The position numbers and the translations under genes are program-made. This document shows, in pieces, positions 9,846 to 18,697 of a stretch of 64,000 nt of DNA. Each line of letters starts with the position of its first letter. Position 1 is the first letter of the stretch. The DNA is taken from positions 2,187,001 to 2,251,000 of the forward strand of contig NZ_CP104002.1 in the NCBI RefSeq assembly GCF_029201565.1, in the 5' to 3' direction. The DNA is from Devosia sp. SD17-2 (GTDB taxonomy: Bacteria > Pseudomonadota > Alphaproteobacteria > Rhizobiales > Devosiaceae). The notes beneath the pieces were generated by a model, which was not told the DNA's origin, did not search any database, and worked only from the letters and a program-made list of their open reading frames with translations.

Positions 9846-12554
9846 ATGCTGTCGGCCGATTTCGTCATTGCAACGGCCATAGCCTATGTCTGCCTGCTCT
9901 TCGTCCTCGCCTATTTCGGCGATCGCCGGGCCAGGGAAAACAAGAACAGCTGGCTCAATTCGCCCGCGGTCTACACCCTCTCGATCTCCGTCTACTGCAC
10001 CAGTTGGACCTTCTACGGAGCTGTGGGCAATGCGGCCCGCAGCGGGCTCGAGTTCATGACCATCTATCTCGGCCCGACACTGGTGTTCGTGGGTTGGTAT
10101 TTTCTCCTGCGCCGCCTCGTGCGCATCAGCCATCTGCATCGCATCACCTCGCTGGCCGACCTTCTCTCCTCGCGTTTCGGCAAGTCGAGCCGGCTCGGCG
10201 TGCTCGTCACCTGCATCGCCGTCGTCGGAATCGCGCCCTATATCGCGCTGCAGCTCAAAGCCGTGACGTCGTCCATCCAGGCCGTCGCCGGTTCATCCGA
10301 ATTCGGGCAGGGCAGTCTGAAAGGCATTGACGATGTCGGCCTCGCCTTCGGCGTCGCCGCTGGCATGGCCCTCTTCACCATTCTCTTTGGCACGCGCCAC
10401 GTTGATGCCAAGGAGCAGCACCACGGCGTTGTCGCCGCCATTGCCTTCGAGGCGGTGGTCAAGCTCACTGCGCTGGTCGCGGTCGGGGTATTCGTCGTTT
10501 ATATCGGCGGCGGCTTTGAGGGCATTTTCCGTCTCGCCGCCGAGCGTGGGCTGGCGGTGGATACAGCCACCAGCTTCGACAGCCGCTGGCTGACCACCAT
10601 GGGGCTCTCCATCGCCGCCATCGTCTGCCTGCCGCGCCAGTTCCAGGTGACAGTGGTCGAGAACTCCAACGAGAACCATCTGCGCGTCGCTGGCTGGGCC
10701 TTCCCGGCCTACATGATGGCGATGAGCATCTTCATCCTGCCCATTGCCGTCTATGGGTTGGCGGTCATGCCGGATGGCTCAAATCCCGACATGTTCGCAC
10801 TGACCCTGCCGCTAGCTGCGGGACAAAATGGCTTGGCGCTATTTGCGTTTATCGGTGGATTCTCATCTGCCACTTCAATGATTATCCTTGAGTCCATCGC
10901 GCTCTCGATCATGGTTTCGAACCACATCATCATGCCGCTGGTGCTCAAGCTCAGTGCCATCCGGCAGAACAGCGACGGGCAAGGCGTGACCCGGGTCCTG
11001 CTGATCGCCCGGCGCGTCTCCATCGTGCTCATCCTGTCGCTTGGTTTTTTCTACTTCTTCTTCACCCGCGATTCCGATGCGCTGGCACCCATCGGTCTGA
11101 TCTCTTTCACCGCCATCGCCCAGTTCTTCCCGGCGCTGCTGGCGGCCATCTTCTGGCGCGATGCGTCGTTGAAGGCGGTCACCGCCGCCATCGCCATCGG
11201 CTTCGTCTTCTGGGCCTGGTGCTGCTTCCTGCCGTCGTTCGACTCGGTGTCACCCGCCGTCTCGGCTCTTCTCGATGCCGGCCCATGGGGTATTTCCTGG
11301 CTGCGCCCCGAAGCCATGTTCGGCCTCCAAAACTGGGACCCGCTGGCCCATGCCGCCTTCTGGAGCCTCAGCATCAACGTCCTCGTGCTGGTCATCGGCT
11401 CGCTGATCACCTCGCCCTCCGCGCTGGAACGCATCCAGGCGACGGCTTTCGTCGACGTCTTCCGCCACAGCGGCCTGCCGCAACGCGTCTTCGCGCCGGG
11501 CTCCGCTACCGCCAACGATCTCTTTTTCGTGGCCGAGCGTGTCCTCGGCGAAAGACGCGCCGCTGCCCTCTTCGAAATGGTCGCGCGGGAAAGAGGCGTC
11601 GACCCTGTCATGATGGACCCGACGCCTGAATTCGTGGCCCATCTTGAGCGTGAGCTGGCCGGCTCGATCGGCGCCGCCTCGGCCCATGTCATGCTCTCAA
11701 AAGTCGTCGCCGGCGCCGATGTGTCGCTCGAAGAGATGATGCAGATGGCCGACGAAACCCAGCAGGCCAAGGAATATTCCCAGCGGCTGGAGAAAACCTC
11801 GCAAGAGCTTCGCCTCACCGCGCAGAAGCTCGAGGACGCCAATATGCAGCTGCGCGAGCTCGACAGCCAGAAGGATGAATTCCTCAGTCAGGTGAGCCAC
11901 GAAGTGCGCACGCCGATGACGTCCATTCGCTCCTTCTCGGAAATACTGCTCGAACCGGGCGATCTGAACGACGTTCAGCGCCACCGTTTCGTAACGACAA
12001 TCCACCAAGAAAGTCTGCGCCTCACCAAGTTGCTCGATGAAATCCTCGATCTCAGCGCCCTTGAGCGCGGCGAGCGCGCCTGGGAAAATGTGCCGGTCGA
12101 TGCCGATGCGGCGCTCAACCGGGCGCTGACCGTGTGCGACGCCCTGCTGCGCCAAAAGGGTTTTGCGGTCGAGTTCGGCGAGCGCTCCGGCCCAGCTATG
12201 GTGGAGGGCGATGCCGACCGGCTTTGCCAGGTCTTTATCAACCTCATCGCCAATGCAGTGAAATACAACGACGCCGACCAACCGCGCCTGCGGGTCACCG
12301 CCATTGTCTGGTCGGGGCATTTCGTGGTCGACATCTCCGACAACGGGCCGGGTATTCCCAAGGACGAACGGACGCTGATCTTCGAAAAATTCGCCCGGGG
12401 CCTGCGTGGCTCTGTCGACCAGACCGGCGCTGGCCTCGGCCTTGCCATCAGCCGCCAGATCGTCACGCGCATGAATGGCACGCTCGAACTGGCCCAGGGA
12501 TCATTGCCCGGCGCGTGCTTCCGCCTGCGGCTGCCGGTGCTCCCCAAGAAGTAG
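9846..12554 (+). CDS. Sodium:solute symporter-type sensor histidine kinase (SLC5-STAC-HK)
   Basis: This 902-residue inner-membrane protein fuses an SLC5 sodium symporter domain (about residues 1-530, with roughly 13 hydrophobic helices, GFSSATSMI and FPALLAAIFW blocks) to a STAC domain (about 545-625, with the hallmark LERELAGSIGAASAH), a coiled coil (640-675) and a kinase. The HisKA H-box is SHEVRTPMTSIRS with phosphoacceptor His 685. The ATPase part has NAVKYND, DNGPGIP and GAGLGLAIS. No PAS domain is evident, unlike CbrA. CbrA/CrbS-type proteins of this architecture couple substrate uptake to control of carbon use, often acetate or amino acids. Here it should phosphorylate the receiver encoded two genes upstream. 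The ligand cannot be named from sequence. Confidence 0.92.
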   Translation: MLSADFVIATAIAYVCLLFVLAYFGDRRARENKNSWLNSPAVYTLSISVYCTSWTFYGAVGNAARSGLEFMTIYLGPTLVFVGWYFLLRRLVRISHLHRITSLADLLSSRFGKSSRLGVLVTCIAVVGIAPYIALQLKAVTSSIQAVAGSSEFGQGSLKGIDDVGLAFGVAAGMALFTILFGTRHVDAKEQHHGVVAAIAFEAVVKLTALVAVGVFVVYIGGGFEGIFRLAAERGLAVDTATSFDSRWLTTMGLSIAAIVCLPRQFQVTVVENSNENHLRVAGWAFPAYMMAMSIFILPIAVYGLAVMPDGSNPDMFALTLPLAAGQNGLALFAFIGGFSSATSMIILESIALSIMVSNHIIMPLVLKLSAIRQNSDGQGVTRVLLIARRVSIVLILSLGFFYFFFTRDSDALAPIGLISFTAIAQFFPALLAAIFWRDASLKAVTAAIAIGFVFWAWCCFLPSFDSVSPAVSALLDAGPWGISWLRPEAMFGLQNWDPLAHAAFWSLSINVLVLVIGSLITSPSALERIQATAFVDVFRHSGLPQRVFAPGSATANDLFFVAERVLGERRAAALFEMVARERGVDPVMMDPTPEFVAHLERELAGSIGAASAHVMLSKVVAGADVSLEEMMQMADETQQAKEYSQRLEKTSQELRLTAQKLEDANMQLRELDSQKDEFLSQVSHEVRTPMTSIRSFSEILLEPGDLNDVQRHRFVTTIHQESLRLTKLLDEILDLSALERGERAWENVPVDADAALNRALTVCDALLRQKGFAVEFGERSGPAMVEGDADRLCQVFINLIANAVKYNDADQPRLRVTAIVWSGHFVVDISDNGPGIPKDERTLIFEKFARGLRGSVDQTGAGLGLAISRQIVTRMNGTLELAQGSLPGACFRLRLPVLPKK

Positions 12555-12564
12555 GGACAGGCGA

Positions 12565-13407
12565 CTAGCCTTCCCCGGCATCGGGGATATTGAGGATGTG
12601 TCCGCAGGCCTTGCAGTGCACGGCGTCGGGCTCATGCTTGGTGAGGCCGCATTGCGGGCAGGGGAAGGTGACCTTGGCCGGCCGGAACACCAGCTGGGCC
12701 AGCCGCACGAACAGCGAGATGCCGATGATCATGATGACGATGGAAACCATCTTGCCCCACGAGCTGGGCAAGGTGATGTCGCCAAAACCGGTGGTGGTCA
12801 TGGTCGTCACGGTGAAATAGAGCGCGTCGATATAGCCTTCGATGCCGCTGTGTTCCCCGACAAAGGCAGTATAGACGAACCCGGTGACGACGAAGAGGAA
12901 TACCAGGAGGTTGATCACCGCTTGGATCGTGTCCTGATAGGCGCCAAACCCGTATTTCCTGAGGGGGCGCCAGATCAGGCCCGATCGGGTCATCGTCCAC
13001 AGCCGCAATATTCTGAGGAAGCCGAGGTTGAACAGCCAGGTGGGTGCCAGCAGCGTTGCGAGGATGAAGATATCGATGATGACCGAGGGCTGGCGCAGCC
13101 AGCGTTTCACATCAGTCGAGGCCAGCGCCCGCGCTGCCAGCTCGATAAGCAGCAGAGCCGCGATCGAATAGTCCAGCCAGAGGTAGATCGCGTTGCCCCT
13201 GAGCAGCGGGCTGGCGATGAAAAATGCGATGATGGCGAGATCGACCACGAGCACCGCTGCCTGGAAGCGGACCGCCCGAGGCGAGTGCGAGTGATAGAGC
13301 AGCCGCAGTTTTTCGCGCAGCCGACGAATAAAACTCTGCTCGGCAACGTTGCGGCCCGGATCGGCGGTCTTGGTCAGCGTCTTTACCTCAATAGGAGCTG
13401 CCGGCAT
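12565..13407 (-). CDS. Voltage-gated-type potassium channel with C-terminal zinc ribbon
   Basis: This is a 280-residue six-helix ion channel. An S4-like segment FLRILRLWTMTRS lies at residues 130-142, followed by a pore helix and the filter TTGFGD at 205-210. TTGFGD differs from the usual TVGYGD but keeps the potassium-selective pattern. After the last helix come two CxxC pairs (C250, C253, C265, C268), a short zinc ribbon of the kind seen in rubredoxin-like tails, instead of an RCK domain. The ATG at 13407 is preferred over GTG 13431, since a GAGGTG lies upstream. It is convergent with the symporter-kinase gene, 10 bases apart. Gating and ion are inferred from family features. Confidence 0.85.
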   Translation of the reverse strand: MPAAPIEVKTLTKTADPGRNVAEQSFIRRLREKLRLLYHSHSPRAVRFQAAVLVVDLAIIAFFIASPLLRGNAIYLWLDYSIAALLLIELAARALASTDVKRWLRQPSVIIDIFILATLLAPTWLFNLGFLRILRLWTMTRSGLIWRPLRKYGFGAYQDTIQAVINLLVFLFVVTGFVYTAFVGEHSGIEGYIDALYFTVTTMTTTGFGDITLPSSWGKMVSIVIMIIGISLFVRLAQLVFRPAKVTFPCPQCGLTKHEPDAVHCKACGHILNIPDAGEG

Positions 13408-13478
13408 CGTCGCCGGGCACCTCACGTCCACCTTGCCCGGCCCTGAGGGCTCAGCGTCTCAGCCAGCGCAGGCCCGGT

Positions 13479-14351
13479 TCAGTTTCGATTCTTATGGCCG
13501 CCGCAACCGCAGCCACCGTGGCCCGAACCACCACCATTGTTGTCGTCGTCATCATCATCGTCGCCACCGCCGCCATTGTTGTCGCTGCCACCGTCGTTGT
13601 CGTCCTCACCGTCCTTGATCGGCTCCTTCGGCGCGGCGACTTTTTCGTCGCTGTTGGCAGCAGAGAGCGATGCTGGGGCCGATGAGGGCTCCGGTGGAGA
13701 CATGCACTGCGTGGCGCCGCTGACGCGGAAGTCACCCATGACTGTCGAGGGGAAGCGGGCAAAGTTGAACTTTTTCCCGGCTGCGCCGTGCGCACGGTCG
13801 CCATGGCCGATCTTTTCTGCGCCGCCGCCGCCGAAGGACGCGATGTCGCAGAATTGGGACAGCTCCTGGCAGACGCCGCCGGATGTACAGACCGTCACCG
13901 CCCCTTCGAACAGGAGCACATCGGTTTGTCCGTCGCCGACGGAAATGTCGAATTTGGTGCCGCGCACAGCGATCGAGGCGGTCGGGGTCTGGATCGAATA
14001 GGCCGATTTCGGGCCATTGCCGGACATGAAGCGGAAGCTGCCGGCGAGGGCATTGATGGCAAATTTGTCGTTGGGATCGCCGGCCATCAGATAGGACTCG
14101 ATCAGCAGCGCGCTCTGCGGCCCGACCACGAGCCGGGTCTCATCGGCAAAAACGATCTGAACCTTGCCCGAAGGGCCGGTCACGATCTCTTCGCCGAGAG
14201 AAATATCTGCGCCGACATGCAGGATGCGTTCGGCTGATCCGCCGCGTGCGAAGGCGTCGGGATCGACCCCAACGGCTGTGCCGTCCGCCCCATAGGCAAT
14301 TGACGTCGCTCCGAAAAGCACCGCCACAAGGGTGCAAAGAGATCTGTTCAT
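13479..14351 (-). CDS. FecR-domain exported protein with Asp/Asn/Gly-rich Cys-His tail
   Basis: This 290-residue protein has a signal peptide (MNRSLCTLVAVLFGATSIAYG, cleavage near residue 22) and a FecR-type domain at about residues 40-160: a GEEIVTGPSGKVQIVFAD block and the terminal TPTASIAVRGTKFDI. There is no transmembrane anchor or sigma-factor partner, so it is not a classical iron-sensing anti-sigma factor. Periplasmic FecR-domain proteins of this size are common in alphaproteobacteria and poorly understood. Residues about 235-290 are low complexity: runs of D, N and G, then GHGGCGCGGHKNRN. The tail could bind metal or calcium. Its neighbours do not reveal its role. Confidence 0.8.
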   Translation of the reverse strand: MNRSLCTLVAVLFGATSIAYGADGTAVGVDPDAFARGGSAERILHVGADISLGEEIVTGPSGKVQIVFADETRLVVGPQSALLIESYLMAGDPNDKFAINALAGSFRFMSGNGPKSAYSIQTPTASIAVRGTKFDISVGDGQTDVLLFEGAVTVCTSGGVCQELSQFCDIASFGGGGAEKIGHGDRAHGAAGKKFNFARFPSTVMGDFRVSGATQCMSPPEPSSAPASLSAANSDEKVAAPKEPIKDGEDDNDGGSDNNGGGGDDDDDDDNNGGGSGHGGCGCGGHKNRN

Positions 14352-14542
14352 GCCCTCAATACTCTCCCGACATTGCGGCCAAGGCCAAGCCTCACCTAGG
14401 CGATCATAGCAGGCTCGGCGTTTTTGGGAACGTCGCCGTTAACCTTTCACTGTCGCATTCCGCCATGTGTTGCCCCGGAACCGCTCTCGCGCTAAGAGCA
14501 GCAGGTTTGTGAAGCTGGTGTTCTGCCAGCAGAAGGATCCCT

Positions 14543-15286
14543 ATGAAGCTGGCTTTCGTCATTCCCGCCTATAACGAGGAGAAGCTGATCGGCACTTGCC
14601 TCGAGTCGGTTCTGGCGGAAATCAAGCGTTCCGGCATCCCGGCCGACGTCATTGTGGTCAACAATGCGTCCAAGGACCGTACCGGCGAGATCGCCCGCAG
14701 CTATGCTGGCGTGCGTGTGGTCGACGAGCCCAAGAAGGGCCTCGTCAATGCGCGCGATGCCGGCTTTGCCGCCAGCGAGGGCTATGATCTCATCGCCAAT
14801 ATCGACAGCGACACCATCGTTCCCGAGGGTTGGCTGGACGTCGTGATGACGGAATTCTCGCGAGATCAGAACCTGGTGTGCCTCAGCGGCCCCTATATCT
14901 ATTATGACATGGCCTGGCACAATCGCCTGATGGTCAACATGTTTTACGGGCTCACCTATCTCATCTATGTGCTGAACCGCTTCATCCTGCGGGTCGGCTC
15001 GGTGGTGCAGGGCGGTAATTTCGTGTTCAAGCGCGACGCCTGGGTAAAGGCCGGTGGCTATGACCGCTCGATCGAGTTCTTCGGCGAAGATACCGACGTG
15101 GCCGTGCGCCTGTCGCGGATCGGTGGCGTCAAATGGACCTTTGGTCTCAAAATGAAGACCTCTGGTCGCCGCCTCGAGGCTGAAGGCGTGTTCAAGACCG
15201 CCGCGACCTACACGCTGAATTTCTTCTGGGTCACCTTCCGCGGCAAGCCTGCGACCATGGAATACAAGGACGTCCGCAAGGACTGA
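14543..15286 (+). CDS. Family 2 glycosyltransferase
   Basis: This 247-residue GT-A enzyme starts KLAFVIPAYNEEKLIGTCLE, the nucleotide-sugar binding start of GT2 enzymes. It has IDSDTIVPEGW as the metal-binding DxD-type motif near residues 94-104, and an FFGEDTDVAVRLSR block that supplies the catalytic-base ED and a C-terminal helix. It has only short hydrophobic segments (around 130-150) and may associate with the membrane. It stands alone between the FecR-domain gene and the FliK-like gene, so donor and acceptor are unknown. Related enzymes act in surface polysaccharide or lipid glycosylation. Confidence 0.88.
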   Translation: MKLAFVIPAYNEEKLIGTCLESVLAEIKRSGIPADVIVVNNASKDRTGEIARSYAGVRVVDEPKKGLVNARDAGFAASEGYDLIANIDSDTIVPEGWLDVVMTEFSRDQNLVCLSGPYIYYDMAWHNRLMVNMFYGLTYLIYVLNRFILRVGSVVQGGNFVFKRDAWVKAGGYDRSIEFFGEDTDVAVRLSRIGGVKWTFGLKMKTSGRRLEAEGVFKTAATYTLNFFWVTFRGKPATMEYKDVRKD

Positions 15287-15364
15287 CACAAGGCCCTCCA
15301 CATTTTCCCAAATCCCCCATAGGATTACTCCCGGCTGCATGAGGCGGCTGGAGACGATCGGCAT

Positions 15365-16830
15365 ATGACCATCTCGTCGCAACTTCCGGTGGTATTTCAT
15401 GCCAAGGCCGGATCGTTGCTGCGTGCACTCTCTCTGACGCCGGGCCAGAACCTTGAGGCCCGCGTGCTGCATCAGGCGGCCGGCGGCATGACGCGGGTAC
15501 AGGTCGGCGGACAATTCCTGGCCATCAATCTGCCCAGTGCCCAGCCGGTCGGCTCCATATTGACCTTGGCCGTCCAACAGGTGGATGGGCAGATGCGCCT
15601 CGCCCTGCTGTCGAGCCGTCCGCCGCCGGGGCAGGCGCAGTCCCAGCCGGCAACAAGCATTCAGCTTTCGCAGGGGCAGGGCGGGCCAATGCCGCCGGCC
15701 ACACAGGCCTATGGGCCCACGGCTCAGCCCGCTTCGCAGCCCACATCGGCGGGAGGCGCCGCGCAGACTGGTGCGCAGCCGGTTACCGTTTCGCAGGCGC
15801 CATCCCCCGCTATCCCCGGCGCCTCGGCCCCGCCAGCCAACCCGTCGGCGGCAGCCTCCGCAAACACCGCGTCCATGGCGCGTGCGGCCACGCCCTATGG
15901 TCCCGTTCTTCCCGCGCCAGCCGGTCAGGGGCAAGTTCAGGCCGCGCTGGCGCAGATGGTGCAGCACGCCATCCCCCAGCAGGGCAGTGTCGCGGGTGTC
16001 ACCGGGCTCCTCACCGCGCTCATGTCGCAATCGGGCTTGCCCGAACCTTTGCTGAAAGCCGCGCGGCAGGTTCTTGGCACTCAGCTCGACATCAATGGCA
16101 AGCCTGATGCGGCCGCTCTCAAGTCCGCCGTCGCCAAATCGGGCCTCTTTCAGGAAGCGGCGCTCGCTGCCAATCGGCCTGCCGCTGCGGCGGGCGACAT
16201 GAAATCGGCCCTGCTTTCCCTCCGTCAGGGGCTTGCCCAGTGGCTCGGCGCCGAGGCGCAGCTTTCGCCAATCCTGCGCGTGCCGCCACCCCTGCGCGGC
16301 ATGATCCCGCGGGTTCGTCAGGTCGAGCCATTGCCGCCGGTCCTTCCTCTCGACGGCGAAAATGCCGGTCGCCTCCTTCTCGAGCGCACGGACGGCGCGC
16401 TATCGCGATTGCGCCTGCAGCAGCACGCCTCGCTTCCTGAGGCGGCGCAGCGCAATGAGATGCAGTGGAATACCGATCTGCCGATCGCCGTGGCCGGCTA
16501 TCAGACTATCCTGCAATTGCAGATCCATCAGGATGCCCATGCTGACGCGATCGATGCAGAAGACCGGAGCTGGCAGGTCAGTTTTGCCACCAATCTGCCC
16601 GAGCTTGGGGAAGTCGGTGCGCAGGTGTCGCTGCGCGGCAAGCTGACGGGCATTCTCCTCTGGGCCGAGCGCAAGGAAGTCGTCGCCGACCTTACGGCGG
16701 TCTCGACGCTCTTCGTCAGGAGCTTTCCGGGGTTGGCCTGCTGCCCGGCGCCATCGTCGTGCGCCTGGGGCCGCCGGTCGATCCTCTGTCGGCGCAGCGC
16801 GCCGGTGGTGCCGTGGACGCCCTGCTATGA
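15365..16830 (+). pseudogene. FliK-like flagellar hook-length control domain gene with a one-base frameshift
   Basis: The protein begins MTISSQLPVVFHAKAGSLLR. It has a long Pro/Gln/Ala/Ser-rich linker (about residues 80-200) and a C-terminal domain of the FliK type (ADAIDAEDRSWQVSFATNLP, GEVGAQVSLRGKL). Around 16695-16703 the frame breaks: the original frame becomes Cys/Arg-rich, while the sense continues in another frame as LDALRQELSGVGLLPGAIVV and ends at TGA 16828-16830. One added base there gives a 488-residue product whose stop overlaps the next ATG by four bases, the expected coupling. This is either a real deletion or an assembly error. Without the fix the open frame runs to 16975 with a meaningless tail. 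FliK proteins set hook length; this orphan copy sits away from flagellar genes. Confidence 0.75.
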
Positions 16831-17096
16831 CAGATCGTCCACCCATGGATCATCTCGCCGTCGCACTCCAATACGAGAAGGGCGAGGACAGCGCGCCGCG
16901 CGTTGTGGCCAAGGGGCGTGGTTTTGTGGCTGCCCAGATCGTGGCGCTTGCCGAAGCGAACGACATCGTCATTGAAGCCAATCCAATGCTGGCCGAAGCG
17001 CTGAGCAAGATCGAGCTCGATGACACCATCCCGCTCGAACTCTATGAGGCCGTCGCCGTCATCATCGGCTTTATCCTGAGCCAAAAGCCGCGCTGA
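16827..17096 (+). CDS. Orphan FlhB C-terminal-domain-like protein (FlhX/EscU-C type)
   Basis: This 89-residue protein corresponds to the cytoplasmic C-terminal domain of FlhB/EscU: VALQYEKGED, PRVVAKGRGFVAAQIVALA, then a conserved-looking NPMLAEALSKIELDDTIP and a final amphipathic helix ELYEAVAVIIGFIL. It lacks the membrane domain and the self-cleaving NPTH motif of full FlhB. It is coupled by a four-base overlap to the FliK-like gene, and this pairing recurs in proteobacteria because FliK and the FlhB C-domain interact during the secretion switch. Whether this pair affects hook assembly is an inference. Confidence 0.8.
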   Translation: MTDRPPMDHLAVALQYEKGEDSAPRVVAKGRGFVAAQIVALAEANDIVIEANPMLAEALSKIELDDTIPLELYEAVAVIIGFILSQKPR

Positions 17097-17155
17097 GCAT
17101 TGCGCCGGGCCGGTCGACTGCCCATCTTTGTGTCAACACACGGAAGGAGCGTCCC

Positions 17156-17719
17156 ATGATCAGACCAGACGACGAACGCGCCATCGAAAACCTCTTCGAC
17201 CGACTCGCCAATGTCGAGCGCAACAGCGATCGACCGGACGTCGAGGCGGAACAGTTGATCCGCCAGCGGCTGCGGGAAAACCCGTCCGCCGCCTATTTCA
17301 TGGCCCAGACCATCATCGTCCAGGAAGCGGCTCTGCGCGAGCAGCAGAAACGGATCGAGGCCCTTGAGGCCGGTTCATCCCAGCGTCCCGGCGGTTTTGT
17401 CGACAGCATTTTTGGCGATGATCGCCCCGAGCCGCAGACCCAGCCGCGTCGTGGCCCCTGGGGCAATGTCGAGGAAGCGCCACGCCGCGAACCGCGGGGC
17501 GGCTCAGGCTTTCTTGCCGGCGCAGCGCAGACTGCCCTCGGCGTCACCGGCGGCGTGCTGCTCGGCAGCGCCATTGCCGGCATGTTCGGCGGCAGTCAAG
17601 CCCATGCGGCCGAGGCCGACGGCCAGATCGATGAAACGGGTCTCGATGACACCGGTCTCGACGAAGGCAGCCTCGATGACGGCGGCTGGGGCGATTTCGA
17701 TATCGGCGGCGATTTCTAG
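17156..17719 (+). CDS. DUF2076-family protein
   Basis: This 187-residue protein has the DUF2076 N-terminal block (an LFDRLANVE helix, PSAAYFMAQTIIVQEAAL, then a coiled helix with KRIEALE) at residues 8-70. A Pro/Gln/Arg-rich linker follows, then a Gly-rich hydrophobic stretch SFLAGAAQTALG to GSAIAGMFGG around residues 117-147, and a very acidic tail with repeated DDTGLDEGSLDDGG. An AAG-GAGC ribosome site precedes the ATG. The family is periplasm- or membrane-associated and of unknown function. It converges on the hydrolase gene with only six bases between. Confidence 0.8.
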   Translation: MIRPDDERAIENLFDRLANVERNSDRPDVEAEQLIRQRLRENPSAAYFMAQTIIVQEAALREQQKRIEALEAGSSQRPGGFVDSIFGDDRPEPQTQPRRGPWGNVEEAPRREPRGGSGFLAGAAQTALGVTGGVLLGSAIAGMFGGSQAHAAEADGQIDETGLDDTGLDEGSLDDGGWGDFDIGGDF

Positions 17720-17725
17720 GCGCGG

Positions 17726-18196
17726 CTAGCGGCTGCGCTTTTCGTAAAACTCGTTGCCGCCGGCCTCGAGCACGTAAAACATGTTGTTGTAGGGGAAGCG
17801 CAGGCCAGCAGTGTGGAAATGCTGGGCATTGCGCACCCCGGGATGCCGCGCACCGCGCAGCACCTGATCCGAGACCTGCGCCGCCAGCACCGCGCCGCTG
17901 TCGGTCATCGGCTTGGTCAGTACACCTTGTGCAAACTGGTTCTTCTGGCCAACGACACCGCAAACGCTCTGCGGATAGCGCGGGTCATCCTTGCGGTTCA
18001 TCACCACCGTGCCAACGGCCAGCATGCCATCGGCGCTCGAGCGGTTGGATTCGAAATACATCGCCCGCATCAGGCATTCCTTCTCGCTCATCTGGCCAAA
18101 AGCAATGTTCATGCCCAGGAAGCTGCATCCGCCAAGGCTGGAGGCAACGAGGGTCACGGCTAGGGCGCGCGAAGCGATTGTGATGAGGCGGCGCAT
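17726..18196 (-). CDS. Lipoprotein cell-wall hydrolase (SleB/CwlJ family)
   Basis: This 156-residue exported protein has a lipobox LGGC at residues 21-24 after a hydrophobic signal, so it is probably a lipoprotein. It then carries the SleB/CwlJ hydrolase core. The likely catalytic glutamate is in CLMRAMYFESNRS, with VGTVVMNRKDDPRYP, the QFAQG block and the C-terminal AQHFHTAGLRFPY segment. The family cleaves peptidoglycan (lytic transglycosylase-like). Length is short, representing only the catalytic domain. It is transcribed towards the DUF2076 gene. Confidence 0.85.
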   Translation of the reverse strand: MRRLITIASRALAVTLVASSLGGCSFLGMNIAFGQMSEKECLMRAMYFESNRSSADGMLAVGTVVMNRKDDPRYPQSVCGVVGQKNQFAQGVLTKPMTDSGAVLAAQVSDQVLRGARHPGVRNAQHFHTAGLRFPYNNMFYVLEAGGNEFYEKRSR

Positions 18197-18288
18197 AGGT
18201 AAACTCCGGCGTGTTGCCCAAAGGCAGCTTTCACCGAAAATGCGCCGCCAGCCTTAAGGAAACGCTGACCGGAACGGTAAACGAAGGC

Positions 18289-18588
18289 TTACCGGCGGGT
18301 AAACAGCGCCGTCAGCAGGATCGCCGTGCCGACGATAGCGAGGGCGGGCAGGGGATCGCGGCGGACGGCATCTGCACCCTTCACAGCTTTGCGACCGGCA
18401 ATGCCGGCAAGCCAGGCGCCCTGCTTGGCCGCTTCGTGGCCCCATTCGCTCGCCGTGTTCTGGGCCTCACGCGAGAGGACCGAGCTGATATCGCCGATTT
18501 CGCGTCGCAGCTGGTTGACTTGCGCGGTCAGGCGATCAGGCAGGCTCGAGTGGTGGCGGCGGCTTGGGAAAAGATCTTCCAGGTTCAT
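18289..18588 (-). CDS. Small protein with long amphipathic helix and C-terminal membrane anchor
   Basis: This 99-residue protein starts at ATG 18588 with a CAGGAGAGC ribosome site; reading the frame further upstream gives only low-quality sequence. Residues 15-75 form a long helix with an LRREIGDISSVLSREAQN stretch. Residues 80-97 are a single hydrophobic anchor (LPALAIVGTAILLTALF) ending in TRR. This layout resembles the YqjD/ElaB/DUF883 ribosome-associated membrane proteins, but I see no decisive match. Function unknown. Confidence 0.7.
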   Translation of the reverse strand: MNLEDLFPSRRHHSSLPDRLTAQVNQLRREIGDISSVLSREAQNTASEWGHEAAKQGAWLAGIAGRKAVKGADAVRRDPLPALAIVGTAILLTALFTRR

Positions 18589-18697
18589 GACGCTCTCCTG
18601 TCGTTCCCCGATTGAACGTTGGGGCGGGGCGAGAGTTCCGACTTCGTCCTTGCAAAGGCTTTTCCGGCACGCCATGTACCTTTGGTTGGAGCCGCAT

